Positions 1-11,604 of a DNA stretch of 64,000 bases are shown in pieces (positions within the stretch are counted from its first letter, which is position 1; the number at the start of each line of letters is the position of its first letter). This DNA is from Amoebidium appalachense. Taxonomy: Eukaryota; Ichthyosporea. The stretch lies in NCBI GenBank assembly GCA_963693365.1, contig CAVNZM010000004.1, positions 14,136,001 to 14,200,000 of the forward strand, read 5' to 3'. A program made the translations under genes and the position numbers. The notes beneath the pieces were generated by a model. The model saw nothing but the letters and a program-made list of their open reading frames with translations, ran no database searches and was not told the origin of the DNA.

Positions 1-32
<32 letters not shown>

Positions 33-1680
33 AGGGGTAATAACTATAATAATTAATGAATAATCAATACTATAATGATGATGAAGGTCTTATGAGAGTC
101 ACGTAGGAAGGGGAAGAAGGGTGGGGGGTGGGGGGCGGGGTGGGCATACATGAAGGGTTGATTGACCCCCTTCCCCCCCCCCCTCCACCCCCCTCCCGGG
201 ATCCCCCCTCCCCCCCCCTCCCCCCTTCGGGGGGACCCAGAACCACTCCCACTCAGCTGTGCCCCTCTGGGCCCTAATTGACCACCGCAACTGACTGTAT
301 GGTGGTACTCTACTCGCATCTCCACGGCGAGCTGATTCGAATACGTCCTTTGGTTCTTGTTATGATAGAATAGTCTATCTGTTTATTCCTGCTCTTCCCA
401 GTCATGTACTTAGCCTGTTCCCGCCTATCCCGCCCCCGCGTACTTGGGGACCGCCTGGGGCCGCATACGCCAGGAACCACAACTGCCTTCCTATTGGCTA
501 GTACATAACCCCGATCTATCCTGAGAGACTATCTGTAGTCCTATTGGACGATGTAATCGCGGAAGGTATCATGATAAAGCAGCCGGACCATCCATCCTCA
601 GATGGTACCAAAGGATCCGTGTTCTCAAACCACTTCCTGCGTACCTCTCTACTCGATCCGCTATGTAGAAGTGATTGTCTCTTACAGAGGTCACAGGACC
701 GAATCCTGCCTCTGCTCCACATTTATTCTGATAGTTCTGAAGCCAAACGAGCCCCTCTCCCCCTTCGAACGCTAGGTACTCCGTCGTCCAGACCATATCA
801 ACGGAGACCTGTCAATTCGTCTTATACATAGAGTTTGGAATACACGGGGCCTGTGAGGCTGTTTGCCACGTAGGCTGTCACGTGGAGCCAGGAATCAAGT
901 TGACAACCACTAATCATCAAGAAGGCATCAAAAAAGCCTAGCATTTTCTGTATTTATTTTATGCCACCATGTTTCGAACGAACTTTCTTGGGTACTCAGT
1001 GAATCACTCAATAGCAACATGCCAAAGTTCACATCCAAAAATAGAGACTGTGGTACTTCAGCCAATCAAAAATCAGAACCATGTACGTTTCATATGCGCA
1101 GCAGATGAAAGATGTTTCACGGATCACTTCGGGCGCAGGCAGCCGGGCGGCCCATGACGTCACGGGCCGCGGCGCCAGGCGCAGCCGCAGCGGCGGCTGA
1201 CATCGGTCTGGCGCAGCGCCTGACGTCAGGCGCCACCAGCGCCGGTATTTCCGGCGCAGCACACTGCAGATGCAGGCCACCTTCGTTTTCGCCGTGTGCT
1301 GCACGTACGGTTTTTGTTAGCACGATTGCGTTTTCGGTGGCTAGCACACGGCGGCTCCCACCCACCCACCTCTAAGTCTGTATACATGACGGTGTACGTA
1401 TGCGACTGTGACTGGCTCACAGCCCGATTGCAGCGGCAATAAAGCATGTCGAGGCGGGGCCCAGCCCCGGCTGGTGCGGGGGGGGCTCATGGCATGGACC
1501 CCCCCTGGCGGCCCCCGCCTCGGCCAGCCCCTTGGGTGCAGGCACGACGGCCTGCACTCCACGGACACGGGGGGCATGAGGCAAGCACGAGTGAGTGATG
1601 TGAAATCATTTTCATTACTTCATCCAATCAATCAAAAACAGATCTCTGGAACTCATATACCATATTAGGAAACTAGTGGC
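1..1680. other. Gene-poor left edge, no gene recognised
   Basis: The window opens with a 31-base G run, and 140-235 is broken G/C runs. Open frames here are short and look random. The only structured part is a GC-rich block at about 1130-1260 holding two CRE-type palindromes. I see no supported gene. Confidence 0.6.
1154..1229. promoter_or_regulatory. Pair of CRE-like palindromes (TGACGTCA)
   Basis: Two exact copies of the 8-base palindrome TGACGTCA lie about 67 bases apart in a GC-rich block. This is the consensus for CREB/ATF-type bZIP factors. The block is about 600 bases upstream of the sugar-transporter pseudogene, so it may have been its upstream control region. Whether it is bound is inference. 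Confidence 0.4.
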
Positions 1681-1697
1681 CCACGTGGGTGCTCTTT

Positions 1698-1740
1698 GAT
1701 TGGTGTCTGGTTGGCTCATTCGGCTTCTGCAGTATATAAA
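1698..1740 (+). promoter_or_regulatory. CCAAT box and TATA box of the transporter pseudogene
   Basis: TGATTGG (reverse CCAAT box) at 1698-1704 is followed by TATATAAA at 1733-1740. The first ATG of the transporter reading frame is at 1791, a normal distance for a TATA promoter with a short leader. The promoter looks intact although the gene behind it is broken. Confidence 0.6.
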
Positions 1741-1790
1741 GCAGGGCTCCCGAGGCAGTTGCATCACGCACAGCCTGAATACCGTAGGCT

Positions 1791-3407
1791 ATGAGAGCAA
1801 CATCACGGCTGCCGAGTACTCATAGTGCCGACGACAGCAACATGGCGAGTGTAGTCGATGAAAAGAAGGGCGCCGCCTCCGACCCCCTTGATTACTGCAT
1901 GCGGTTTGGCTGCGAAGAGAACGGGGTGGACTGCATTGCTATCGGCACGGTGTACAACGGCAAGGTGCTGACGCAGTGTGTCGAGGCCCGGGGGCCCGGG
2001 CCTGGGAGTACAACCCCACATATGCCGCACAGCAGGGCTGGATCTCTTCCTCTTCACCATCGGCTGCTTCTGCGGTGCCCTGACCTCCGGCACGCAGACG
2101 GACTACTTTGGGCGCAAGAAGACGATGATCATGCTCAACGACATCATCTTCATTGTGGGCGTGCTATGCAGAGTTCCCCCCCAACGTTTGTGGCATCATG
2201 GCCGTCATGTAGGCCGGCCGGGTTGTTAGCGGGGTTGCGATCGGCACCCTAGTATGGCCGTGACCATGTACCAGTCAGAGATGGCCCCCGAGCACGTGCG
2301 CGGTGTGCTCGTGACGCTGCAGCAGCTGTGCATCACGTTTGGTATTCTGCTGGCCGCCGCAGCCAACGTGGGACTCAAGCACTGGTAAGCACTGGACCCC
2401 CGGCTGGCGCCTATCGTACGGCGGCAACATCTTCTTTGCCATCATCATGGTGTGCGCCATGTTCCTGCTGCCCGAGTCCCCCCGCTGGCTGGTGCAGAAT
2501 TCGAAGGGCCGGTATACGATGAGGCTCGCACGTGCCTGCAGCGCATCCGCTATGCCGACGAGGTCGAGATCATCTGAGCTGGCAAACATCACAGCCAGTG
2601 TGGAGGCAGACAAAGCCCTTGGGGATGTTAACAGGGGAGGGCATGTGGGCCGACGTGTTCAGCAGCCGCAACAACATGCGATACCGCACAAAATTAAATG
2701 GTCGGCGCCCTGCTGCAGTTCTTCCAGCAGCTGACGGGCCCATCAACGCCATCATGTTCTTTGCCCCCGACATCTTTGCCACCTTCTTCAGCGAGACCGG
2801 TGCACTGTGGGCCAACCTTGCGCTGACCACGTTCAACTTCCTGGCCACGTTCATCTGCATCTACCTGGTCGAGCGAAGCGGCCGCATCACCCTGCTGGTC
2901 ACAGGGGGCATCATGCAGGCGGTGGGCACGGCCGGCTGTGCACTGATGGCGTCGCCGCTGTTCGACAAGACATACGAGCCCGTGGGCATCTTTGTGATTG
3001 TCCTTGTTGTCACCTTTAAAATTTGTGTGCGGCTTTGCCTACACCTGCGGCCCTGTAACGTTGTGTGGGTGCTGTGCTCCGAGATCTTCCCCCAGAACCT
3101 CCGCGGCAAGGATATGAGCGTGTCGACGGTCCAACAACTGGGCTATGGCTGCCGTGGTGGGCAATGGCTTAAGGTCACGTGCACCCCCTACCTGTACCGG
3201 CCCAGCGTGTTCAACCTGTGGGGTACGTTTGTGTTCTTCACGTGCTTCAACGTCACCATAACACTGTTTGTGCACACGTGCGTGCCTGAGACGGCAGGCA
3301 TGGCACTTGAAGACACGGACATTCTGTTTGAGGAGTTTAAGGCCACCGAAAGCCCACGTCGGTTAACCGCACCAAGGAGTGAAAATCATCATCCTATTGT
3401 AAAGTAA
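1791..3407 (+). pseudogene. Sugar transporter (MFS) pseudogene, intronless, many frameshifts
   Basis: This is the relic of a 12-helix major-facilitator sugar/H+ symporter. Signature pieces appear in the right order but in different frames: DYFGRKKTMI (loop 2-3), AGRVVSGVAIG, MYQSEMAPEHVRGVL, LLPESPRWLVQ, NAIMFFAPDIF, LVERSGRITLLVTGG, VLCSEIFPQNLRGK, FNLWGTFVFFTCFNV and VPETAGMALED. At least eight small indels separate them: near 2048, 2170-2290, a 10-base tandem duplication at about 2388-2407, an extra T near 2573, and changes near 2697, 2735, 3020-3055, 3138 and 3170. An in-frame TGA lies at about 2574. No intron is visible, unlike the other host genes here. It could be a decayed retrocopy or a damaged intronless gene. 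Base-calling error alone is unlikely because neighbouring exons read cleanly. The C-terminal part from about 2740 stays open to 3407. Confidence 0.75.
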
Positions 3408-3916
3408 GGGCGAAAATAACACATGCATGGGAAGAATATTTAGTACGTATACATAAACGGTTTGGAGTGCCAATCACAAGTAGCTGCAATCTAGTAGCTA
3501 TTACATCTTATTTTTCCGGTTCTATCGTCACGATCATCAGGCTATGTAGTTGATGACGCATTCATGTGTGCTCTGTAATTAGTTGCCGGCTGGTGACTGC
3601 TGTTCAATACGTACAAAGACTGATATCAAGACTAATTGGATCCCAGTTCTGTATAAATAAATCTGAATATCAGGCTAGTCAGTGTGTGGTCGAAAGTCAC
3701 TTAAAATGATTGCAGGAAACGTGAAAAGTGCTTGTTCAAGCTGCTACGCACCCTGACCCGTTTGCCTTGAACCCCCCCCCCCCCCCCCCCCCCCCCTTCT
3801 CCCTTCCTCCCAATCGCACACGCACACGTCCACACACAAACACGCACACACACCGCCCCTCCTATGCCCCCCCCCCCCCCCCCCAAAAAAAAAAAAAAAA
3901 AAAAAAAAGAAAGGAA

Positions 3917-3956
<40 letters not shown>

Positions 3957-4003
3957 AGGAAAAGCAAGACGGAAACGAAGAGAAAAAAAGATGAAAGAGA
4001 ACC
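3408..4003. repeat. Spacer with poly(C), poly(A) and poly(G) runs
   Basis: No gene is seen. 3408-3720 is ordinary AT-rich spacer, possibly the 3' flank of the transporter. 3772-3797 and 3864-3884 are C runs, 3885-3908 is A-rich, and 3921-3955 is a G run. Confidence 0.7.
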
Positions 4004-4005
4004 TA

Positions 4006-4137
4006 GGGGCGTGTTTGGCAGCCGAAAACAATCGTATTCGTATCATTTTGCGAAAAGACGAATAATCGTGTTCACAAAATTATTTGTGGTATGCGTCTTT
4101 AGGGGTAATGATACGATTATGGCGTACCAAACACGCC
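4006..4137 (+). mobile_element. MITE copy 1 (TA target site, GGCGTGTTTGG ends)
   Basis: The segment starts GGGGCGTGTTTGGCAGCC after a TA at 4004-4005 and ends ACCAAACACGCC before TA at 4138-4139, so it has short terminal inverted repeats and a TA duplication. Internal sub-repeats (ATCGTATTCGTATCAT near the left, ATGATACGATTAT near the right) make it largely palindromic. There is no coding capacity. A second copy in the same orientation lies at 7374-7468, on the far side of the Tigger element. Confidence 0.65.
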
Positions 4138-4287
4138 TATTTTTTTGTAAACACGCTCCCGCTTCGACATCGCCACAAAATCTCGACAAAAGAATGCAAA
4201 ATATCATCCTTTGTACGATATCATTGGTAGCCGTTTGACCAATCGTAGATTAGCCTTAGCTAAAAGCGATCCCATTGGCTAAAAGTT

Positions 4288-4338
4288 ATATCGTGTTTTA
4301 GAAAATCACCTCCGGAGGGGATTTTCGAAAACACGACA
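4288..4338. repeat. Inverted repeat (hairpin) next to the Tigger insertion
   Basis: TCGTGTTTT..GAAAATC near 4291 pairs with GATTTTCGAAAACACGA ending near 4337, around a CCTCCGGAGG centre. The Tigger element inserted just to its right, so this may be part of an older palindromic element that was the target. Confidence 0.5.
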
Positions 4339-4695
4339 TACAGTAAACCGCTCGAATTTGGGACGATTTGAATCCCGTCATAAATTTGGGACACTTTTAA
4401 TTGGCCCTCGGCGCATCACCCGGACTTGGGTCCATTATTACGTTCTTCCCGCCCTTTTTGCATGCCAGCGTGTCTGGTTGGCTGCCCAACCCGGCAGCCA
4501 AGTTTGAAAATAAAGGGCCGTTTTCCACCAACCACCACAGCAGAGCAAAGCACATCCTCTTTCGAAAACATAGGAACTCCTCATCCTCACTCTAAGGATT
4601 TCCTCTCACGTAGCCTCACATCGTTCATATGCTTTGTACTTTTACTGCCCATTTATCACACACCCTTGCCCCACAGACAGAATGGGGTTCCCAAC

Positions 4696-6867
4696 ATGAG
4701 TGCACAAGGGCAGAAAAGGCGCAAGCCCACAGCAGAGGAGATAGAGGCAGCGTTTCTAGAACACAAAAATAAGACACATGAAGAGCGATGTAATTTAGCT
4801 GCAGAGCACGTGAAGCATAATATTTATTCTTACAGGGAAGCAGTTGAAGTTTTTGGGGTAGCACGCACCACCATTGAGAATCACCTTAAGGGCAAAGTTA
4901 GTAGGCACGGGGCCGGAAGGCCCTCAGCACTCACTTATGAACAAGAGAGAGGTGTGATAGAGTGGATCTTTGAGAGGCAGGATGCGAATCTCTCCGCATC
5001 TGTTCGTGAAATCAAACAGAAACTAGTAGAAACTGCAAAGGAACACGGGGTACCCTTTAAGAACGACAGACCATCTGATGGGTTCTGGAATGCTTTCAAA
5101 AAACGACACCCAGACTTCACTTTGAGGGTGCCATTGCCAGCTGATGACCGGCACGATGCAGCAACAACACCAAGCACCATTCGTCACTACTTTGACATCA
5201 TCCGCAAAGTGATGGTAACCTTTTTTGGCGGTCGATTCCTTCCCCACCAAGTCCTCAACCTGGACGAAACCCCACAGAGAATCCACTACGTTCCCAGACT
5301 AGCCGGTGCTAAAAAGGGCAGCAGGGCAGTCCGACGTCGCATCATCGGAAACGGCAAAGAAAACGTCACCAACATTCCAATTGGCAATGTTGCAGGTGAA
5401 CTTCTCGGTGTCATCGTGATTCTCAAAGGCGCGCGAGTCAAGAAAGCGACAATCGAAGCCTGTACCATTGATAACGTGTACTTTACCGCAGTTCCAAACG
5501 GCCTCAACAACACCAAGATTTTCGACCAAATTGCTATTGCTCTGGTTAAAATTCTGAAGAACCAACCCGACCCAGGCCCCCACATGGTACTGGTCGACAG
5601 ACATCACTCGCGCGCGTCATCTTTCGCCCTCAGGCACCTCAAAAACAACCAAGTTTACGTGGTCGGACTACCGGGAAGCACAACACCAACCACCCAAGCA
5701 ATGGACAACTGCAACGTTCCGAGTGTGAAGAAGGAATACAGGAACCTCTACTGCGAGTTTGTCGCGGCAAACCCAACCCTCAGGAAGTTCACCTATGCAC
5801 ATTTCATCGCGCTGTACTCGCGTGCGTTCAACGGTAAACTCACCAAACAATCGATAGTGAGTGCGTTCGCCAAAACTGGCTTCAGACAGGAGAACGGAGA
5901 GGTGGTTGTGGATGAGGAGAGAGTTCAAGCATCACTGCCCCTCAAGCATCGTGCGGCTACTGCAAACCTCCCCCCGCCTGAAATCACTTCGAAAGAACTC
6001 AGGTGGACTGAAGATGAGGAATCTCAAGAGGGGGACAACTCAGAGGAAAGCAGGGAGGTGCCTGAACCGGAAAATGAATACGAAAACGGAAACGAAAATC
6101 CCCCCGAAAACGAAAACGAAAACCCCCCCGAAAACGAAAACGAAAATACACAGGAGGCGGAGAGCGGAGATGACATGTTGCCCACCTACGAAACAGACGG
6201 AAATGGACAGCAGCGTGCGATTCTGTGGACACGCGAAACCTTTCTCAAGGAACTTGAGGAGAGAGAGAAACGCAAGCAGCAGAAGGAAGATGGAAAGAAA
6301 CAGCGAGCAGAGGAGAGGGAACGAAGGAAGGCGGAGAGACTACAAGAACAGGAGGAGAAAAAGAGAGCGCAAGAGGAGAAAGCAAGAGAGAGAGAAAAGA
6401 GAAAAGCAGAGGAGGCAGCCGTGAAAGAGGCAAGGAAAAAAGAGAGGGAGGAAAAGAAAAAAGAAAAAGAGCTGAGGGCACAGGAAGAGGAGGAAAGGAA
6501 GGCACAGGAGGGAGGACGAAAAGGGAGATCCAAACCGACACAACCAAGGAAGCCCAAGAAGAAAAAGAGGAAGGCGAAGAGAGCATTCTGGGGGTCAGAC
6601 ACTGATGCACCAGAATCAGAAAGCAACGAAGACGGAGAAAGGGAGAGTGAGAGTGAGAGCGAAAACGAACGGAGGAAGGTGCACGGTGATGAGTGGATGG
6701 AAAATGAAAGCGACAAAGAAAACGAACCACCAAGAATCGAGCACGGGCAACCATACTGGCCTGGCTACTACTTCCCCTACCAACAGGTCCCATTCAACCC
6801 ATACCAACCTGGGATGCAATACCAACAGTACCCGTTTTATCAGTATCCATACCCCGGACAGATGTAG
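4696..6867 (+). CDS. Pogo/Tigger-type DDE transposase with a long charged tail
   Basis: Transposase, 723 aa from the ATG at 4696. The frame is open upstream to 4426, but MSAQGQKRRKPTAEE is the likely start because the family's helix-turn-helix follows at once. Order: an HTH of psq/CENP-B type at about residues 10-65 (SYREAVEVFGVARTTIENHL), a second DNA-binding helical part to about 140, then the catalytic core. Catalytic aspartates are D190 (LNLDET), D301 (LVDRHHS) and D337 (QAMDNCN), the DDD pattern of the pogo group. After the core come an acidic part with NENENPPENEN repeats (about 460-490), a highly charged E/K/R coiled coil (about 518-612) and a Tyr/Pro/Gln-rich low-complexity end (about 683-723). 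Family members usually stop near 500 residues, so the tail is unusual. The frame has no stops, so it is probably functional. Confidence 0.9.
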   Translation: MSAQGQKRRKPTAEEIEAAFLEHKNKTHEERCNLAAEHVKHNIYSYREAVEVFGVARTTIENHLKGKVSRHGAGRPSALTYEQERGVIEWIFERQDANLSASVREIKQKLVETAKEHGVPFKNDRPSDGFWNAFKKRHPDFTLRVPLPADDRHDAATTPSTIRHYFDIIRKVMVTFFGGRFLPHQVLNLDETPQRIHYVPRLAGAKKGSRAVRRRIIGNGKENVTNIPIGNVAGELLGVIVILKGARVKKATIEACTIDNVYFTAVPNGLNNTKIFDQIAIALVKILKNQPDPGPHMVLVDRHHSRASSFALRHLKNNQVYVVGLPGSTTPTTQAMDNCNVPSVKKEYRNLYCEFVAANPTLRKFTYAHFIALYSRAFNGKLTKQSIVSAFAKTGFRQENGEVVVDEERVQASLPLKHRAATANLPPPEITSKELRWTEDEESQEGDNSEESREVPEPENEYENGNENPPENENENPPENENENTQEAESGDDMLPTYETDGNGQQRAILWTRETFLKELEEREKRKQQKEDGKKQRAEERERRKAERLQEQEEKKRAQEEKAREREKRKAEEAAVKEARKKEREEKKKEKELRAQEEEERKAQEGGRKGRSKPTQPRKPKKKKRKAKRAFWGSDTDAPESESNEDGERESESESENERRKVHGDEWMENESDKENEPPRIEHGQPYWPGYYFPYQQVPFNPYQPGMQYQQYPFYQYPYPGQM

Positions 6868-7139
6868 AGGTGTGCTAACAGTACAGGAACGAGCATGCGT
6901 GTGTAGGTTGCACTTATAGTACAGAACGACGTCTTTAGTCACAGGCAATAGGTTGTATGATGTGTTTAGTTTATTTTGCAAAACAGGCACCCTTGAAGCC
7001 TCGTTAAGTGTACAGACTGGTTTGAAAGCTAGAGAAGGCCCCAGGGGTGGGCAATGGTGAAAGGAACAGCGAGACCACACCCTGGTGCGTGTGCGTCAGC
7101 TTGTTCGTGTGCATATACGTCTATGCAACACGTGTCCCA

Positions 7140-7145
7140 AATAAA
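7140..7145 (+). terminator. AATAAA poly(A) signal of the transposase gene
   Basis: AATAAA lies 273 bases after the transposase stop and inside the transposon, before the right inverted repeat. Confidence 0.55.
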
Positions 7146-7373
7146 AATGCATTTTGAATTCAGCGTGTCTAAGTCGTCGGAAACGTGTTTTATGAACCTC
7201 AGCACTTATATACTGGGGTAGCCATGTGCCAGGGCTTGCTGGGGATGCTCGAATGTTCCAGAAAAAAGCTAAAAATAGCTACTTATAAGCGCTCGATCAG
7301 CGATGACGCGAAAAGTGTCCCAAATTCGAGCGGTTTACTGTAACTTCGATGTCCAACGTGTCCGGAAAGCTGT

Positions 7374-7468
7374 GGGGTGTTTGGCATGACACATTTTCGG
7401 AATCGTGTCATTACGTGAAAAGACGAATACGATAAAGACACGATATAACTGCACAACCAAACACGCCC
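7374..7468 (+). mobile_element. MITE copy 2, right of the Tigger element
   Basis: It starts GGGGTGTTTGGCATGAC and ends AACCAAACACGCCC before TA at 7469-7470. It shares GAAAAGACGAAT and the terminal sequence with the copy at 4006-4137, in the same orientation. The left end lacks a clear TA. An alternative reading is that 4006 and 7468 are the outer ends of one element split by Tigger. Confidence 0.55.
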
Positions 7469-7470
7469 TA

Positions 7471-7635
7471 GGAGTATGAAATTCGAACCAGAGAAAGTGG
7501 TTAGAAAATAAAAATGATTTGGGACCTACCGGTGGTGGTGGTGGTGGTGTGTTTGGTGTGTGTGTGTGTGTTTGATGGTGATGGCGGTGGTGTTTGTGTT
7601 TGTTTGTGTTTGGTGGTGGTGGCGGCGGCAGCGGC

Positions 7636-7714
<79 letters not shown>

Positions 7715-8560
7715 TTGGAATCTCCGAGATGATAGCCTCCTGATCTAAGAGTGGAATACATCGACAAGATGAAGGTGTGGTGGCACAAAGGCAAATCGAG
7801 GTATAGTATTTGCATTTGGGTGCACGTGCAACAGCAAAACACGAGGGGCCAAGTGTCCAGCACTAACCAGGATGACTGCTGATTGGTGTGCTATAAATAA
7901 ACACCATGATTTTGGCTGAGACTCTAATAAACAAGCTGAAAGTAATCATTCCGGACAATAACCAAAAAAGGAATAAGTCCCACGTCATTCATGCATCCCT
8001 GCTCACACATTCGTACATGCCCACCACCCGATCCCCAAACAATCCATGGAATTCTAGAAGAAGTGGAATCCATGTGTGGGCTCCTCTTCCTTACTTGGTT
8101 GGTTATCAAGTGACTCCTTTGTCCCAAACTTTCCTCCCTTTCTTGCTCCCTTCCCCATCTTTGGTCTGGGTTTTTGCATAACGACGCCCGGCTGCGGCTC
8201 TTTGACTTCCTCCACACTAGCTTCTTGTGGCTGCTGTGTGGTTTGTGTTTTCGTTTCTTCGGCGTGTGGCCGTTGTGTCTCTGTCTCCACAGTGTGTGTG
8301 TGCATTGGCTCTGTATAGTGTGTCTTAGTATCTGCATGGCGTGTGTTGTGTGTTGGTAGGCGTGTGAAGTCTGGGGTCACATCCAGAAAGGAGCCCCTCT
8401 GGCCCACCCCATGGCCTATGGAGTCATCCATTTGCCCCTCCTCACCTGCAGCCATTTGATTGGGTGGGTGGCCTGACTCGTGCCTGCTGCTGTCCTGCCC
8501 TGATTCTGTGATAATGTGTGCCCACATGTGTCAATTGCTGGTTGTGGTCTTGCCCTGGCA

Positions 8561-8620
<60 letters not shown>

Positions 8621-8808
8621 ACAAACAGATAAGAGAAAGAGAGAGAGAGAGTCTCAGAAAAAGAGAGAGAGAGAGGGGGGAGAAAGAGAGAGAGAGAGAG
8701 GGCAGAGAGAGGGGAGAGAGAGAGAGAGGGGGGGGGGGGGGGGGGGGGGAGAGGGAGGGAGAGAGGGAGAGGAAGAAGGGGAGAGAGAGAATGGGAGGGA
8801 GAGAGAGA

Positions 8809-8884
<76 letters not shown>

Positions 8885-8945
8885 AGCCAAGAAAAGAAAA
8901 GCAAGCACCAGTCAAAAGAAATCGAATTTTCCAAACTCTGAACAT

Positions 8946-8981
<36 letters not shown>

Positions 8982-9069
8982 AGGGAAATGCGCCAACAAC
9001 AACGTGGGGGGGGGGGGGGGGGGGGAAGGGATAAAGAGAGAGAATAGTGCGAGGAACCATGTGGGGAAG

Positions 9070-9122
<53 letters not shown>

Positions 9123-9304
9123 CGACAGAGTAGAAAATGCCACCACAGCCAGGCACAAGCATGCACGAGGGCATCAACAGCACATGGGCCTTGCTGCCTG
9201 CAACCCCCTGCCCCACCACCACATGTGCCCCCCTCACTGCGCATGCCCCCCCTCACTGCGCATGCCCCCACCATAGCCCAACCACCGCGTGTGAGCCCAG
9301 GACA
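7471..9304. repeat. Spacer rich in (GT)n, (GA)n and G/C runs, no clear gene
   Basis: A GT run at 7637-7682 is followed by about 30 G. 8563-8618 is a C run then an A run, 8630-8880 is GA repeats mixed with G runs, 8947-9025 is G runs and 9073-9120 is GT repeats. A CCAAT/TATA-like pair (TGATTGG 7879, CTATAAATA about 7890) sits just before an ATG at 7906, too close for a normal leader. A 157-codon minus-strand frame at 8527-8054 ends in a Lys/Gly-rich stretch but has no recognisable domain. This region is the 3' flank of the SUV3 gene. Confidence 0.5.
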
Positions 9305-9740
9305 CTATATATTACTTTGGCCCCGGGGGGTGAAGTCCAGGTCGTCCAGGAACGACAAATCAACCTCCTTGCCCCTCTCACGGTGCCGCCGATTGCGACG
9401 GGTAGACCGATCGGCAGTTACCTTCTCAGATCCAATTGAAATTTCGGAGATCTTCTCTAGGCCTGCGTGCAATTGTTAGAATTGAAATCTCATCTTCTTA
9501 AAGCCTGGATGGCATTGGTATAGTTTGGTTATTGCAATCTAGGTATCTCCGCTCGTCTACCTGTCATGACGGCTAGTGTTTCAGACATCTTCTCTCGAGT
9601 AAACTTACTCAACCAAAGCACATGGCTCTTGCAGGCAACAAACTACAGACAAGCAATGCAAGACAGTCACACAATTGTCCACCAGCCATTCAAAGAAGCA
9701 AGAGGGTTTAGGAAAGGTACTTGAAGCCAATTTGTGTGTG

Positions 9741-9787
<47 letters not shown>

Positions 9788-10052
9788 CACCTAAACACAC
9801 ACTTATGGGTGTATGTGTAGGCGTATGCCTCTCCTCCCCCCCCCCCCCCCCCCTCCCACCCTCTTTTTCTCCCCCTCTGTGTGTGTGTATGACCACTATC
9901 CAGCACCCTACCCCCAGCAATGAGGCTGATGCAGGTCTCTCTGCACTGCTGCACGATGGGCACATCAGGGAACTGGTCGGCATCAAACTTGTTGCTGAGC
10001 CACAGGTAGAGGTCTAGAAGGTTGTAGCACTCCTCTAGCTGCCCCACGTCCT

Positions 10053-10088
<36 letters not shown>

Positions 10089-10303
10089 AGTGCTTTAAAA
10101 GGGGGGGAGGGGGGGGGGGGGGGGGTCAAAGGGGGATTGTGGTTGATGATAATAATGTTGTTGCTGTTTTTGCTAGAGTTAAGAGGACATTTTGGGGTAA
10201 AAAGAAAGCCTATTCGGGTGATGGTGGTTGCGGCGTATGTGTGTGTGTGTGTGTGTGTGTGTGAGGGAGTGGAAGTGTTTCTGGAGAAGGGTGTGCTGGA
10301 AGC

Positions 10304-10354
<51 letters not shown>

Positions 10355-11144
10355 TGTTTTTGTGCATGTGTGTGTGTGTGTGTGTGCGCGAGTGTGCGGA
10401 GAAGGGGCTTGGGTGCAGCGAGTATCACATGTTCTGTTGGACGGTGTGTGTGTGTCTGTGTGCATGTGCCCACCTCCATCTTTGCCGGCAGCTTTGCCTT
10501 CTTGACTGTGCTGACGACCTTTGGGTCTATGGCACATGTACCCTCGTAGGCATAGCCCACCACTATGTCCTGAGACCATAACATCAGTGCATGCACGTGC
10601 CTGCCTGTGTGTGCAGGTGCATCCTCACCTGTCACTCCGTCTTTCCTACACTCCTTCATTGACCCCCCCCCCCCAAAACACATACACACTCACCACCCAC
10701 CCACACAAACACAACCACACACACGCACAAAAAAAAAAACCGGAAGGCCCAATCGTTCTCCCACCCAGACCAGTCTTTATTGCAACATCGATTCCACGAT
10801 ACCCAAAACAGAACACCCACTTTGCCCTTAGTTGTTTTTTTTTAATGTCCAAAGGCACCCGTACTTGGGGTGGCTAGGGTCACACCGGAAAACAAGAAAA
10901 ATGGCAAATGTATGTGCTTGTGTATTTGCAGGTCTGGCGGGGAGAATGCTGGGCGGGGGCCGAGGGGGGAGGGGGGGGATCAAGCATACCCTCAGGAATT
11001 TCATTGCCTCCTTGTTATCAACCTGCACGGGGGCACAGCAAAAGGCCCATCGGTCGGCCAATGAAAGCGCCTCCCTCGGCAACCTCGATAGCATCTTGGC
11101 TACGGCAATCATGTTTTCGAGGTTGCACATGAAGTACAGGCTGT

Positions 11145-11182
<38 letters not shown>

Positions 11183-11236
11183 AGGTGATGAGGTTGCATG
11201 CCATTATGGTAGCATTACCCCGTTCGTTTAAAGGCG

Positions 11237-11273
<37 letters not shown>

Positions 11274-11545
11274 TGAGGATTTGTAACGGCACGGTGGTCA
11301 GTTGCATGGGTGGTGGTGTGCTGGTCATATAATTTGTATTGATGTATTTGGGTGGTATGGGGTGTGGGTGCATTAGGCCCCAAACAGATTGTGCATATCA
11401 ATTTGATGGGTGGAGGAATGAATGTCAGGGGGGGAGACAAAAGAGGTGTGTGTGTGTGTGTGTGAGTGAGTGTGTGAGTGAGTGAGTGAGTGTGTGTGTG
11501 TGTGTGTGTATGTACATATGTGTGTGAGTGTGTATGGATGTATGG

Positions 11546-11604
<59 letters not shown>

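Larger units (their letters stand above)
4341..7340 (+). mobile_element. Pogo/Tigger-like DNA transposon, complete
   Basis: A 24-base terminal inverted repeat beginning CAGTAAACCGCTCGAATT lies at 4341-4364, and its perfect reverse complement lies at 7317-7340. Both ends abut TA (4339-4340 and 7341-7342), the target duplication of the Tc1/mariner/pogo superfamily. The CAGT start is typical of pogo and Tigger ends. The element is exactly 3000 bases and carries one long intact transposase frame and an AATAAA signal. Perfect ends plus an undisrupted frame suggest recent activity. It sits between two copies of a MITE, so either it jumped into a MITE cluster or the flanking copies were once one palindromic element. 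Confidence 0.9.

Noticed and set aside
8054-8527. 157-codon minus-strand frame ending in a Lys/Gly-rich stretch
   Set aside because: It lies after the SUV3 stop, has no domain, no promoter and CA-like composition. A small gene cannot be excluded but is not supported.
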